Assembly (NCBI GenBank): GCA_037444305.1
Contig: JBBIMP010000060.1
Location: 1 to 23,271 of the forward strand
Source of the DNA: JBBIMP01 sp037444305
GTDB taxonomy: Bacteria; Acidobacteriota; UBA6911
Length of the DNA stretch: 23,271 nucleotides
Reading direction: 5' to 3'
Part shown: positions 12,074 to 20,789 of the stretch, one piece after another
Layout: each line of letters starts with the position of its first letter
How positions within the stretch are numbered: position 1 is the stretch's first letter
The notes under the pieces: model-generated
Databases searched by the model: none
Seen by the model: only the letters and a program-made list of their open reading frames with translations
Told to the model about the DNA's origin: nothing
Position numbers and translations under genes: made by a program

Positions 12074-14764
12074 CTATTGTTCACCGATGGCATTAATATT
12101 CAGTGCGGGCTGGCGAACCGGGAGGGTGCCGGATTCGAGCTTTCCGGCGCGGTGGCTGGACAGCCGGTAACCGGCCCCATCGGTTTCGAAAAAGATCGCC
12201 CCGTGGTCGAAGGTGATCAGGGGCCGCGCGCCGCGGCGCAGGAGCCGGAAAACGACCTCCTTCGAAGGATTCCCGAAGGGATTGCCGCGACCGGCCGATA
12301 TCACCGCCCAGCGCGGCCCGATCTTGTCGAGAAGCGCTTCGCGGCTCGAAGACCGGCTCCCGTGGTGCGCGACCTTGAGCAGCAGACTCCGCAGGTCATG
12401 CCCTCCGGCCAGGAGTTCCAGTTCGGCGCGCGTCTCGATATCGCCGGTCAGGAGAACCGAGAACCGGCCGTAATCGAGCCTGACGACCATGGAGTTGTCG
12501 TTCAGCGAGCGGCGCGGGCTGATTTCCGGCGGATGGAGCACGCGGACGCGCACGCCCCCGACATGCTCTTCGCGGCCTGCGGCCGAAAGGCGCACCGGCA
12601 CGCCGGCCGAGCGCGCGGCGGCCAGCAGGCGCGGCATCGCATCCTCCCGCCGGACTTCCGACATCAAGACGCTCTGCACGCCGAAGTTGCGCAGCAAGGC
12701 TGCGCCGCCGCCCGCGTGGTCCTGGTGGGGATGCGAGATGAGAATCCGGTCGATGAAGCGCACGCCCTGCCACCAGAGATACCGGCTGACGACCATCTCG
12801 CCGGGATCCCAGTGGCTCTCCTCGACGCGGTTTTCGGTGACGACGGAAAAGCCTCCGGCATCCTGGACCCAAATGCGGCCGTCGGGGAAGCGGATCACGA
12901 GCGACTCCCCCTGCCCGATGTCGAGAAAGCTGAGTCTGAGGAGACCCTCCGGTGCGCGGTATTCGGGGCGGAGGATGGCGCCGCCCGGGCCGCTGGCGAA
13001 CGCGAGGGTGAGACCCAAGGCTGCGGGAATGGTCAGCCATCGGCGCCGGTGCGGCAGCGACAGGCAGAAGATGACAGCCATGGCCGCAACCGTCGCCCCT
13101 GCGGTGGGCGTGGCGCACCGCTGCCAGGCGCCCGGGAGGCGAGTGATCCAGGCGGTGGTCTCCAGCAGGGCGCTTGTCACACGGAGCGCTGCGGGAGTCA
13201 GCCACGTTTCCGGCGGGAGCCCGCCCGCCGCCGTTGCGAGAAGCCCCGCTGCCAGGGTGGCGGAGGCAAGGGGCATTACGGCCAGATTGGCGAACGGGCC
13301 GATCCAGCTGAGCCGGTTGAAGTGGAAGGCCATGAGCGGGCTCAGCGCGAACTGGATGGCCAGCGAGATGAGGAACATCCCGCCGGCGGCGAAGAACACC
13401 CACGACAGGATGCGGAAAGCCCAGAGGACCGACCTCCCGGCCAGCGGATGGATGCGGTCGGCAATGGCTTCCGCCAGCAGTTCCGCTCGTGTCCGCAACG
13501 CCCGGCCGCGTGCCGACCAGGGTCCGGGGTCGAGGTGCAGCCGCTCGGGATCGTTCGCCCGCCGCAGAGGCTCGGTGAGCGGCCGGAGCCCGGTGTCGAT
13601 CCAGGGAAGCGCAAGCAGAACTATGGCCATGACCGAAACGAACGAGAGTTGAAATCCGGTGTCGAAGAGCCAATACGGGCGGAATGCCATCAAAAAGAAG
13701 GCGGCGGCAGCGGCGACGTTTGCCGGGGAGGCGGAGCGGAAGAGAGCCTGGCCCAGGAGGCAGAGCCCGAACATCCAGAGGCAGCGCGACACGCTGGCCT
13801 GGAAACCGACGACCAGGGCGTAGAAGAGAATGCCGGCAGCCACGAGAATCCGCCCCGCGCGCTGCGGAACGAACAGGAGGCGTGTGGCGAGGGTCAGGAG
13901 CCACGCGATCCATCCCACGTGAAGCCCGGAAACGACCAGGACGTGGTAGGTGCCGGCGTTCTGGAAGATTTCCCGGGTTGCAGGTTCGAGCCGGGAGTAA
14001 TCGCCGATCATGATCGCAGCCAGAACCGCCGCCTCGCGTGCATGGGAGTCCCGGCCGATCTCCTGGAGCCGGCGCTTTATCGTTTCCCTGGCGCCTGCGG
14101 CAATCGCTTGCCAGGGCCGGCGGCAGTCTCCGGGGAGCACCTCGAGCAGCCTTGGGGATTTCACCCGGGCGATGACGCCGATGTCTTTGCGGGCCAGGGC
14201 TCCTGCGGTGTCCGCCGCGCCGGGATTGCCGAAGTTCCTCGGCACGCTCAAAATGGCCCAGCCCCGGATTCTGTCGCCGTATCTCAGTTCAGCGCCGGGC
14301 ACCGGGTCGCCCGGCGGCAGATCCGGCAGGGGGAGGCGGATGAGCGTTCTGCCGCAGGAGGGCACCCAGCGGCCGTCTTGCCGGAATGCGCGCAACTCCG
14401 CCAGGGTGATGCTGGCGGCCGCGCGGGGCGAGGGCTCCTCGAGCACGCAGGCTTCGAATTCCACGGGAGCCTCTAGCGGAAGTTTCGCCGCGGCGATGAG
14501 GGAGGAGATGTGATGCTGAGGCAAGCCGTCCCGTTGAGCCAGGGTCATGAGCAGACCGCCGAGGGATACCGCGGCGAGACCGAGCGCCAGCGCGGTTCGC
14601 GGACGGTTCAGGCCCAGGGCCGCGCCCGCAGCGAAAATTACCGCCGTCGATCCGGCGGCGATTCCGGGGAAGCTGTAGTGTTCGAGCCGGACCGAAGCGG
14701 CGATGCCGAGCGCCAGGCAGGCGGCGATCGGCAGGAACGGCATTTCTCCCCAGCGGCCCTGCAT
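12074..14764 (-). CDS. comEC: DNA internalisation competence protein ComEC/Rec2
   Basis: An 896-residue inner-membrane protein that carries single-stranded DNA across the cytoplasmic membrane during natural transformation. In order: N-terminal membrane helices with an OB-fold-like (DUF4131) segment to about 210; the ComEC channel domain (about 240-540) with SGLHVGW (279-285); more helices; then a C-terminal metallo-beta-lactamase-type nuclease domain from about 608 (FLDIGQGES at 613-621, SHPHQDHAGG at 677-686, TGDIE and AHHGS). All expected parts are present and in frame. The ATG at 14764 lacks a good ribosome site; ATG at 14743 (residue 8) is close behind a GGGGAG. It begins 27 bases after rlmD and is likely the last gene of the coaX unit. 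Confidence 0.93.
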   Translation of the reverse strand: MQGRWGEMPFLPIAACLALGIAASVRLEHYSFPGIAAGSTAVIFAAGAALGLNRPRTALALGLAAVSLGGLLMTLAQRDGLPQHHISSLIAAAKLPLEAPVEFEACVLEEPSPRAAASITLAELRAFRQDGRWVPSCGRTLIRLPLPDLPPGDPVPGAELRYGDRIRGWAILSVPRNFGNPGAADTAGALARKDIGVIARVKSPRLLEVLPGDCRRPWQAIAAGARETIKRRLQEIGRDSHAREAAVLAAIMIGDYSRLEPATREIFQNAGTYHVLVVSGLHVGWIAWLLTLATRLLFVPQRAGRILVAAGILFYALVVGFQASVSRCLWMFGLCLLGQALFRSASPANVAAAAAFFLMAFRPYWLFDTGFQLSFVSVMAIVLLALPWIDTGLRPLTEPLRRANDPERLHLDPGPWSARGRALRTRAELLAEAIADRIHPLAGRSVLWAFRILSWVFFAAGGMFLISLAIQFALSPLMAFHFNRLSWIGPFANLAVMPLASATLAAGLLATAAGGLPPETWLTPAALRVTSALLETTAWITRLPGAWQRCATPTAGATVAAMAVIFCLSLPHRRRWLTIPAALGLTLAFASGPGGAILRPEYRAPEGLLRLSFLDIGQGESLVIRFPDGRIWVQDAGGFSVVTENRVEESHWDPGEMVVSRYLWWQGVRFIDRILISHPHQDHAGGGAALLRNFGVQSVLMSEVRREDAMPRLLAAARSAGVPVRLSAAGREEHVGGVRVRVLHPPEISPRRSLNDNSMVVRLDYGRFSVLLTGDIETRAELELLAGGHDLRSLLLKVAHHGSRSSSREALLDKIGPRWAVISAGRGNPFGNPSKEVVFRLLRRGARPLITFDHGAIFFETDGAGYRLSSHRAGKLESGTLPVRQPALNINAIGEQ

Positions 14765-14791
14765 GAGGTTGGTCTTCGTCGGGCGGGGCGG

Positions 14792-16081
14792 CTATCTCCG
14801 GCGGACCCGCGCGATGGTTTCGAAGTGGTAGGTCTGCGGAAACAGGTCGAGACCCTCGACAAAGTCGATGCGGTAATCCCTTTGGGGGAGAGCGGCCAGG
14901 TCGCGCGCGAGGGTCTGCGGATCGCAGGAAACGTAGATGATCGTCTCGGGCGCCCACTCCGCGAGCCGATCCATGACTTCGGGGCCGGCGCCGGCGCGGG
15001 GGGGGTCCAGGAAGACCAGGTCGAATTCGGGCGCAGCCACCGAGCCGGCAGCTTCCATCCAGGGGAGGACATCGGCGTTCATGGTCCTGAGATTGGCGAA
15101 TCCGGCCTCCGATGCGTTTTGGGCGCACAGGTGCGCGGCTTCCGGGGAGGTTTCCACGGCCACCACCCGGGCAAAGCGCCGGGCCAGGGGCAGGGAGAAC
15201 AAACCGACACCGGAGTAGAGGTCGAGGGCGCTCCTGCTGCCGCACTGGCTCCAGAGCCTTGACACCCTTTCCACGAGTTCGCCGACCATGTAGTCGTTGG
15301 CCTGGAAGAAGACCGACGGCAGGGTGTGCAGGATGAAACCGCCCACGTCCCTCTGAAGCGTATCCTCGTCACCCGTCTCCAGGCCCGCGAAGCGGCATTC
15401 GGCCAGGCTGGCTTCGGCATCGGGGCGGGCTTCGGCGGCTGCCCAGCGGCCGTCGTCGGCGGTGCAGGCTATGTCCACTTCCGTTCTCCCGCTTTCCTGC
15501 GGCGCGGCCGCGAGAGAAGATCGAACCGCGGCCAGCGCATGGTTGAGCGCCGGGCGGAACAGGGGGCAGCTCTCAATGTCTTCGACCGAGTGGGACCGGT
15601 AGTGAAGGAATCCGATTCTGCGGCGGTCCCCCCGCTGTTGCACGTGGATGCGCGCCCGGGAACGGTACCCGTAGTCCCGGGTGCAGGCTCTCATGGAAAT
15701 GGAGAGCTCGCGGGTCTGCGGGAGCCGGTGATGGAGGATCTCCTCGAGGATGGAGCGCTTCGCCTCGATTTGAAGGGCGTAGTCCAGGTGCTGCCACTGG
15801 CAGCCTCCGCACCGGCCGAAATAGCGGCAGGCGGGATCCGTTCGCCCCGGTCCGGGCCGGAGGATCTTCGTCGCCTCGCCGCGGCTGAAGTTCTTTTTTC
15901 TTTCGACGATCCGCACCTCGGCAAGATCTCCGGGGACGGTGAAGGGCACAAACACGACTTTGCCTTCATGCCGGCCGAGACCCATGCCGCCGTAGACGAG
16001 CTTCTCGATTTCAAGGGCCAGAGGCTCGGTTGTGGCCTGCCTGTCCGGTGCTCTGCCCGGCCTGTCCGTCCTTCGTTTCAT
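14792..16081 (-). CDS. rlmD: 23S rRNA (uracil-5-)-methyltransferase RlmD/RumA family
   Basis: A 429-residue SAM-dependent enzyme that makes m5U in 23S rRNA (U1939 for E. coli RlmD; RlmCD-type double specificity is possible). An N-terminal TRAM domain is followed by iron-sulfur cysteines C85, C91 and C94 (CRYFGRCGGC), with a fourth likely in ESCPLF. Then come DLYSGVGLFSLPLA for SAM binding, LDPPRAG, and the catalytic cysteine C386 in YVSCDPQTLARDL. The start is ATG 16081, not the longer frame from 16222, because it overlaps the TGA of the upstream gene as ATGA and therefore is translationally coupled. There is no separate ribosome site. Confidence 0.93.
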   Translation of the reverse strand: MKRRTDRPGRAPDRQATTEPLALEIEKLVYGGMGLGRHEGKVVFVPFTVPGDLAEVRIVERKKNFSRGEATKILRPGPGRTDPACRYFGRCGGCQWQHLDYALQIEAKRSILEEILHHRLPQTRELSISMRACTRDYGYRSRARIHVQQRGDRRRIGFLHYRSHSVEDIESCPLFRPALNHALAAVRSSLAAAPQESGRTEVDIACTADDGRWAAAEARPDAEASLAECRFAGLETGDEDTLQRDVGGFILHTLPSVFFQANDYMVGELVERVSRLWSQCGSRSALDLYSGVGLFSLPLARRFARVVAVETSPEAAHLCAQNASEAGFANLRTMNADVLPWMEAAGSVAAPEFDLVFLDPPRAGAGPEVMDRLAEWAPETIIYVSCDPQTLARDLAALPQRDYRIDFVEGLDLFPQTYHFETIARVRRR

Positions 16082-16815
16082 AGGTGAAAAAGGCTCAACT
16101 CTCCGATGTCGAATTCCTGGCGGATCCTCCCGCGGAGGAAATTGTCCAGAATTTTCCCGTAGGTCTCCTTGTCGAGCCGCTTGCGGTATACCCTCAGCTC
16201 CCGGTGCGCCTCCTCCTCCCACGCCGCGCTTTTTTCGGGCGGCACCATGCTTTTGAGTTCGTCGACCAGGGTATGGTCCAGGATGCCAAGGTCGCGCTCG
16301 AGCGATGCCGGGTAGGTCTCGCTCCCCCCCAGACTTCGTAATAGCTCCTCGAGGCGCCCGATCAGCCGGCTGATGCCTTCCGGCGGCTCTTTCATCACGG
16401 ATTGTTTCTCGAGGAGCGCCCTCATTTCACCCAATCTCGACTCGAGAAAGGCGGCGATCTCCGCCGTGGCGGGCCCTTCCCGGTCATCGGCGCACCCGGC
16501 TGCCTCCCCGGCGCCGGATCCACCGGAAGCTGCCGGCGGCGCCTCTCCGAGGTGGGCCTCGAGGTGCCGCGCATACTCCTCCATCACGCTGTCGTGGCAG
16601 TAAAAGAGAGTGCTGACCTTGGACCTGCTCTTGTGCCGGCTGGCGAAAAAGCCGTCCATGGCGATATCGATGCCGCGGATGGCCACGTGCAGCGGGACGC
16701 CGGAGTCCCTCCAGGTGGCAATCAGACTCCAGTCCATCGGGGAGACCATGAGGTGCTTGCCGCGTCTGCGGACGAAGTGCTCCTCGATTTCGGTGAAGTA
16801 GTTGTAATAGTTCAT
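16078..16815 (-). CDS. Conserved-looking protein of unknown function coupled to coaX and rlmD
   Basis: A 245-residue cytosolic protein I cannot assign. An N-terminal block (1-90: NYYNYFTEIEEHF, then RGKHLMVSPMDWSLIATW and PLHVAIRGIDIAMD) looks like a compact, possibly winged-helix-type domain. A low-complexity Gly/Ala/Pro linker (about 93-115) follows, then a charged helical C-terminal part with Leu-rich heptads ending GELSLFHL. The start is ATG 16815, which overlaps the coaX stop as ATGA; the stop likewise overlaps the rlmD start. No signal peptide or membrane helix is seen. The tight coupling on both sides argues that it is a real gene made in step with both neighbours. Any nucleic-acid role is guesswork. 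Confidence 0.8.
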   Translation of the reverse strand: MNYYNYFTEIEEHFVRRRGKHLMVSPMDWSLIATWRDSGVPLHVAIRGIDIAMDGFFASRHKSRSKVSTLFYCHDSVMEEYARHLEAHLGEAPPAASGGSGAGEAAGCADDREGPATAEIAAFLESRLGEMRALLEKQSVMKEPPEGISRLIGRLEELLRSLGGSETYPASLERDLGILDHTLVDELKSMVPPEKSAAWEEEAHRELRVYRKRLDKETYGKILDNFLRGRIRQEFDIGELSLFHL

Positions 16816-17573
16816 CTCAAGCGTTCGTAGATCAGGCGCATCCCCAGCAGGGTGAGGTTTTTTTCGACCGAGTCGATCTCCTCGCACGCAGGGAAGATGA
16901 GCTCTGCCAGGCCCCCGGTGGAGACGACGTAGGCCTCTTCCAGTTCGGTTTTCATCCGGCGCAGGATGCCGTCGACCAGGCCGGCGTAACCCCAGTACAG
17001 GCCCGACTGCATGCTCCCTACCGTGGTGTCGCCGATGATCTTATCGGGGGCGCGCAGTTCGACGCGGGGGAGCTTGGCAGCCCGCAGGAAGAGGGCCTCG
17101 GCCGAGATGCCGATGCCGGGTGCGATGACCCCCCCCAGGTATTCCGCCTGCGCGGAAATCGCATCGAACGTGGTGGCGGTGCCGAAGTCGACGATAATCA
17201 CGGGGCCGCCGTGTTCCTCGTAGGCGGCGATGGCGTTGACGATCCGGTCGGCGCCGACGTCCATCGGCGGGTTGTACAGCACCGCCATGCCCAGGTCCAT
17301 CGTCGGTTCGATGAAGAGCGGCTGCAGGCCGAAATAGCGGAGGGCCATTTCCTCCAGGGCCGGCCTTGCCGGGGGAACGACCGAGGAGATCACGATCCCG
17401 GAGACGGTCTCGTTGGGGATGTCGCCCAGCTGGAAGAGCGTGCGGATCAGGATGCCCCACTCGTCCGCGGTCCTTTCGCGCTGGGTGGCGAGGCGCCAGT
17501 TTTGCAGAAGGTCCTCGCCGCGGTAGACGCCGAGGACGGTGTTGGTGTTGCCCACATCGATGACGAAGAGCAT
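16812..17573 (-). CDS. coaX: Type III pantothenate kinase
   Basis: A 253-residue enzyme catalysing the first committed step of coenzyme A synthesis (pantothenate to 4'-phosphopantothenate). Motifs of the ASKHA fold are clear: DVGNTNT (6-12) for phosphate binding, GADRIVNA (107-114) and DFGTATTFD (129-137), and STGGLAELI near the end. Type III kinases need a monovalent cation and are not inhibited by CoA (family knowledge). The start is ATG 17573: AGGAG lies six bases upstream and the first residues are LFVIDVGNT, as in the family. It is first in a unit with the unknown gene, rlmD and probably comEC, with its own promoter at 17612-17617. Confidence 0.95.
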   Translation of the reverse strand: MLFVIDVGNTNTVLGVYRGEDLLQNWRLATQRERTADEWGILIRTLFQLGDIPNETVSGIVISSVVPPARPALEEMALRYFGLQPLFIEPTMDLGMAVLYNPPMDVGADRIVNAIAAYEEHGGPVIIVDFGTATTFDAISAQAEYLGGVIAPGIGISAEALFLRAAKLPRVELRAPDKIIGDTTVGSMQSGLYWGYAGLVDGILRRMKTELEEAYVVSTGGLAELIFPACEEIDSVEKNLTLLGMRLIYERLR

Positions 17574-17611
17574 AAGGATCTCCTGGAATGGGTGCAATGC
17601 CTCGAAAGTGC

Positions 17612-17617
17612 ATTATA
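17612..17617 (-). promoter_or_regulatory. Perfect -10 box upstream of coaX
   Basis: On the minus strand this reads TATAAT, 38 bases before the coaX ATG, giving a leader of about 32 bases. The -35 region is poor. An inverted repeat, AATGC (17596-17600) with GCATT (17610-17614), overlaps the predicted transcription start. Together with the hairpin at 17660-17685, it suggests that coaX starts a transcription unit separate from lysA. Confidence 0.5.
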
Positions 17618-17659
17618 GGCGGATCCGGATTTCAGGATGAGCAAAACAGCAGCTTGGAG

Positions 17660-17685
17660 CGGACCGCGGGGCATTCCGCGGTCCG
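17660..17685 (-). terminator. 10-bp perfect hairpin between lysA and coaX
   Basis: CGGACCGCGG (17660-17669) pairs perfectly with CCGCGGTCCG (17676-17685) around a 6-base loop. Read on the minus strand it lies 28 bases after the lysA stop. A TTTT appears about 13 bases later, not directly adjacent. A terminator or RNA-stabilising stem for purH-lysA is the likely role. Confidence 0.5.
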
Positions 17686-17712
17686 GCGCGGAGGGATACG
17701 ACGGATATCCTG

Positions 17713-18963
17713 CTAGAAGGGCAGGGTGCGCTCGCCGCGGATCAGGTCTTCGAACGACTCCCGCTCGCGGATCACCCGGAACCGGTTTTGCTTCACCAGG
17801 ACTTCCGCCACCCGCGGCCGCGAGTTGTAATTCGACGACAGGGAGAAACCGTAGGCGCCGGCGTTCATCAGCGCCAGCAGGTCGCCGGGGGCGACCGCCT
17901 GGATCTCCCTGTCCCGGGCAAGGAAATCGCCGCTCTCGCACAACGGGCCGACGACATCGGCCGGCAGGACCGCGCGCCGGCTGCTGGTTTCCGGGAGGAT
18001 GTGGTGATAGGAACCATAAAGACTCGGGCGCATGAGGTCGTTCATCCCGCCATCTACCACTATGAAGTTCTTCCCTTCGTTCCGCTTTGTCAGGATGACG
18101 CGCGTTACGAGCGCGCCGGCATTTCCGACGAGCACGCGCCCCGGTTCCAGGATCAGGCGGCCCGGCAGGTCTGCAGACGCCTCCCGGATGGCGCGGCCGT
18201 ACTCCCTGGGGTTGGGCGGTTCTTCGTCCCTGTACCGGATGCCCAATCCCCCCCCGAGGTCCACGTTCAGTATTTCGAAACCCTCGGCCAGCAGAGCCCG
18301 GGCCAGCTGCCGGATCCGGTCCAGGGCATGGAGAAAGGGCTCGAGCTGCGTGATCTGGGAGCCTATGTGAAACCCGATCCCGACGGCGCGGAGGTGTTTC
18401 GATTTTCGGAATCTTCTGAGCAGGGGGAGGGCCTGGCTCATGGGCACGCCGAACTTGTTGTGGCGCAGCCCCGTGGAGATGTAAGGGTGGGTTCGTGGAT
18501 CCACATCCGGGTTCACCCGGAGGGCGAACCTGGCGGTAGTGGCGGCGACCCGCGCACGCGCCTCCAGCATGGCCAGTTCCTCGGCGGACTCGACATTGAA
18601 CTGCAGGATCCGCTCTGCCAGGCCGAGATCGATCTCCGGCTCTGTCTTCCCGACCCCGGAGAAGACGATTTTGCCGGGGTCCGCCTTGACGCGCAGTGCA
18701 CGGCGGAGTTCCCCGCCCGACACGATGTCGAAGCCCGCACCGAGGTCGCGGAAGAGCCGGAGGACCGCAAGGTTGGAATTGGCCTTGACTGCGTAGCAGA
18801 TCAGGCGGTCGCGGTCGCCGAAGGCAGAGTTGAACTCCCGGAAATTGGCTGCCAGGGCGCTCTGACTGTAGACGTAGCACGGCGTGCCGGCGCTGCGGGC
18901 AATGTCCGCGAGCGCGACGCCCTCACAGTGCAGCTTCCGTGCGCGATAGGGAAAAATCTGCAT
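17713..18963 (-). CDS. lysA: Diaminopimelate decarboxylase
   Basis: A 416-residue PLP enzyme that converts meso-diaminopimelate to L-lysine, the last step of lysine synthesis. The PLP lysine is K60 in YAVKANSN. HIGSQI (199-204), the phosphate loop DLGGGLG (235-241), EPGR (273-276) and the second-subunit catalytic cysteine C342 in CESGDF are all present, with the C-terminal NAGAYGFSLSSNYNSRPR. Length is normal for the family. The start is ATG 18963, because upstream codons of the longer frame lie inside purH. It begins 19 bases after purH ends, so it is the second gene of a purH-lysA operon. Confidence 0.96.
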   Translation of the reverse strand: MQIFPYRARKLHCEGVALADIARSAGTPCYVYSQSALAANFREFNSAFGDRDRLICYAVKANSNLAVLRLFRDLGAGFDIVSGGELRRALRVKADPGKIVFSGVGKTEPEIDLGLAERILQFNVESAEELAMLEARARVAATTARFALRVNPDVDPRTHPYISTGLRHNKFGVPMSQALPLLRRFRKSKHLRAVGIGFHIGSQITQLEPFLHALDRIRQLARALLAEGFEILNVDLGGGLGIRYRDEEPPNPREYGRAIREASADLPGRLILEPGRVLVGNAGALVTRVILTKRNEGKNFIVVDGGMNDLMRPSLYGSYHHILPETSSRRAVLPADVVGPLCESGDFLARDREIQAVAPGDLLALMNAGAYGFSLSSNYNSRPRVAEVLVKQNRFRVIRERESFEDLIRGERTLPF

Positions 18964-18982
18964 GGCGGATGGCTCCGGCGGC

Positions 18983-20551
18983 TCAGTGTCGGAAATGCCG
19001 GATGCCGGTGAAGACCATGGCGAGATCCAGCCGGTCCGCGGCCTCGATGACCTCCGCGTCGCGGGCGGAGCCTCCGGGCTGGATGACGGCCCGCACGCCG
19101 AAGCCCGCGGCCGCCTCGACGCCGTCGGGGAAGGGAAAGAAAGCATCCGAGGCCATGGCTGCGCCCTGCAGCGGAAAGCGGGCGCGTTGCGCGCCCCAGG
19201 TCACGGAATCGACACGGCTCATCTGGCCGGCGCCGATGCCGAGCGTACGCGCGGCGTCGCAGAAGACGATGGCGTTCGATTTGACGTGCTTCACCACGCG
19301 CCACCCGAAGAGAAGGGCCTGCATCTCCGCGGGCGTCGGCGCGCGGCGGGTGACCGTTTTGAGATCCGAATCCTTCAGGTAGTAGGCGTCCTTGTCCTGG
19401 ACCAGGTAGCCGCCGTCAATCTGCCGGAGCAGGGGCCGTGCGGGCGGCTGAGGCCCCATCTGCAGCAGGCGGAGGCTCGGCTTCTGCTTCAGCAGCGAGA
19501 GAGCCTCCGGATCGAATCCGGGAGCGAGCACGACCTCGACGAAGGTGGTGTTGAGTTCTGCGGCCGTTTCCGCGTCGACCGTGCGGTTGAGGGCCACCAC
19601 CGAGCCGAAAGCGGATACGGGGTCGCAGTCCCGCGCCAGGGTGTAGGCATGCAGGAGGGAATCGGACTGCGCTGCGCCGCTCGGGTTCGTGTGCTTTATA
19701 ACGGCCGCAGCCGGGCGATCGAATTCGAGCACCAGGTTCCAGGCCGCGTCCGAGTCGAGCAGGTTGTTGTAGCTCAGTTCCTTGCCGTGGAGCATCTCGG
19801 CGCCGGCGACGCCGCCTTGGGAGCCGCCGACTTCCCGGTAAAGCGCGGCGCGCTGGTGGGGATTCTCGCCGTACCGCAGGTCCCCGGCCTTTTTGAGGGG
19901 AATTACCTTGAATTCCGGCAGGTTTTCTGTGGACCCTGGGACTGCACCATCGGCACTCCACACTCGCTGCGCCAGCCAGGCGGCGATGGCCGAGTCGTAG
20001 GCGGCGGTCAGGGCGAAGGCCTTCTGCGCCAGAATGAACCGACTCGCGCCCGACAGGGTCATCCCGCGCGTAGCCAGTTCCTTCTGCACCCAGCCGTAAT
20101 CGAGCGGATCGGTGATGACGGCGACCGAAGCATGGTTCTTGGAGGCCGACCGGACCATGCTCGGGCCGCCGATGTCGATCTGCTCCACAACCTCTTCGAA
20201 GGCTGCTCCCTCCTTCGCGGCCGTTTCACGGAAGGGATAGAGGTTCACGATCACCAGGTCGATTGCCGGAATGCCGTGCTCAGCCATCTGTTCCTCGTGC
20301 GACTTCTTCCCGCGGATGGCGAGAAGGCCGGCATGCACCCTGGGGTGGAGCGTCTTGACCCTCCCGTCCAGGATCTCGGGGGACCCGGTGAAGTCCGACA
20401 CATCGACCACCGGGATTCCGGCGGCCCGCAGGTGCGCAGCCGTGCCGCCCGTGGAGAGTATCTCGACCTCGCCTTCGTGCAGGAACCGCGCGAAATCGGC
20501 AAGGCCGCTCTTGTCGGAGACGCTGATCAGGGCGCGCTGGATGACCGTCAT
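18983..20551 (-). CDS. purH: Bifunctional AICAR transformylase/IMP cyclohydrolase
   Basis: A 522-residue enzyme for the last two steps of de novo purine synthesis: formylation of AICAR from 10-formyl-THF, then closure to IMP. The N-terminal IMP cyclohydrolase (about 1-195) shows ISVSDKSGL, STGGT and GRVKTLHP (63-70). The C-terminal transformylase has LRYGENPHQ (225-233) and the catalytic K286-H287 pair in IKHTNPSG. The start is ATG 20551: GGAGG lies five bases upstream. The open frame's earlier TTG at 20563 overlaps that ribosome site. It is expressed from the promoter at 20602-20630. Confidence 0.97.
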   Translation of the reverse strand: MTVIQRALISVSDKSGLADFARFLHEGEVEILSTGGTAAHLRAAGIPVVDVSDFTGSPEILDGRVKTLHPRVHAGLLAIRGKKSHEEQMAEHGIPAIDLVIVNLYPFRETAAKEGAAFEEVVEQIDIGGPSMVRSASKNHASVAVITDPLDYGWVQKELATRGMTLSGASRFILAQKAFALTAAYDSAIAAWLAQRVWSADGAVPGSTENLPEFKVIPLKKAGDLRYGENPHQRAALYREVGGSQGGVAGAEMLHGKELSYNNLLDSDAAWNLVLEFDRPAAAVIKHTNPSGAAQSDSLLHAYTLARDCDPVSAFGSVVALNRTVDAETAAELNTTFVEVVLAPGFDPEALSLLKQKPSLRLLQMGPQPPARPLLRQIDGGYLVQDKDAYYLKDSDLKTVTRRAPTPAEMQALLFGWRVVKHVKSNAIVFCDAARTLGIGAGQMSRVDSVTWGAQRARFPLQGAAMASDAFFPFPDGVEAAAGFGVRAVIQPGGSARDAEVIEAADRLDLAMVFTGIRHFRH

Positions 20552-20601
20552 ATACACCTCCAAGTTTACATATAATTAATCCGGGTCAAAGAACACCGCG
20601 T

Positions 20602-20630
20602 AGTATAAGGTTCCATGTACCACAAGAGAA
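20602..20630 (-). promoter_or_regulatory. Candidate promoter of purH-lysA
   Basis: On the minus strand TTCTCT (20630-20625) and TATACT (20607-20602, 5 of 6 to consensus) are 17 bases apart. The predicted start near 20595 gives a leader of about 45 bases. It is back to back with the csp promoter in the AT-rich 238-base divergent region. Confidence 0.5.
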
Positions 20631-20641
20631 CACTTTTCTCC

Positions 20642-20671
20642 TTGACAACCCGAATTCCTCTAATCTAGGCT
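20642..20671 (+). promoter_or_regulatory. Candidate csp promoter with long leader
   Basis: TTGACA (20642-20647) matches the -35 consensus perfectly. The best -10 at 18 bases is TAGGCT (20666-20671), which is weak. An alternative -10, TAGAAT, lies at 20701-20706 without a good -35. The first choice predicts a leader of about 110 bases before csp, as is usual for cold-shock genes whose leaders act as thermosensors. Confidence 0.45.
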
Positions 20672-20789
20672 GGCCGTAAATATCTGAGGTATCAGGCGAT
20701 TAGAATATCCTAACTATCCCACCGAAAGGAAGCGATTCCGGGAAGCAGGGAGTTCTGCGTCCTGAACATGTTTTGACGGAGGAAGTAGC

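Noticed and set aside
12017..14476. 819-codon open frame on the plus strand
   Set aside because: It is fully antisense to comEC, which has all family motifs. The translation is low-complexity Arg/Ala/Gly/Pro-rich, as expected of a shadow frame in GC-rich DNA.
18962..20575. 537-codon plus-strand frame
   Set aside because: It is antisense to purH, which is complete and unmistakable.
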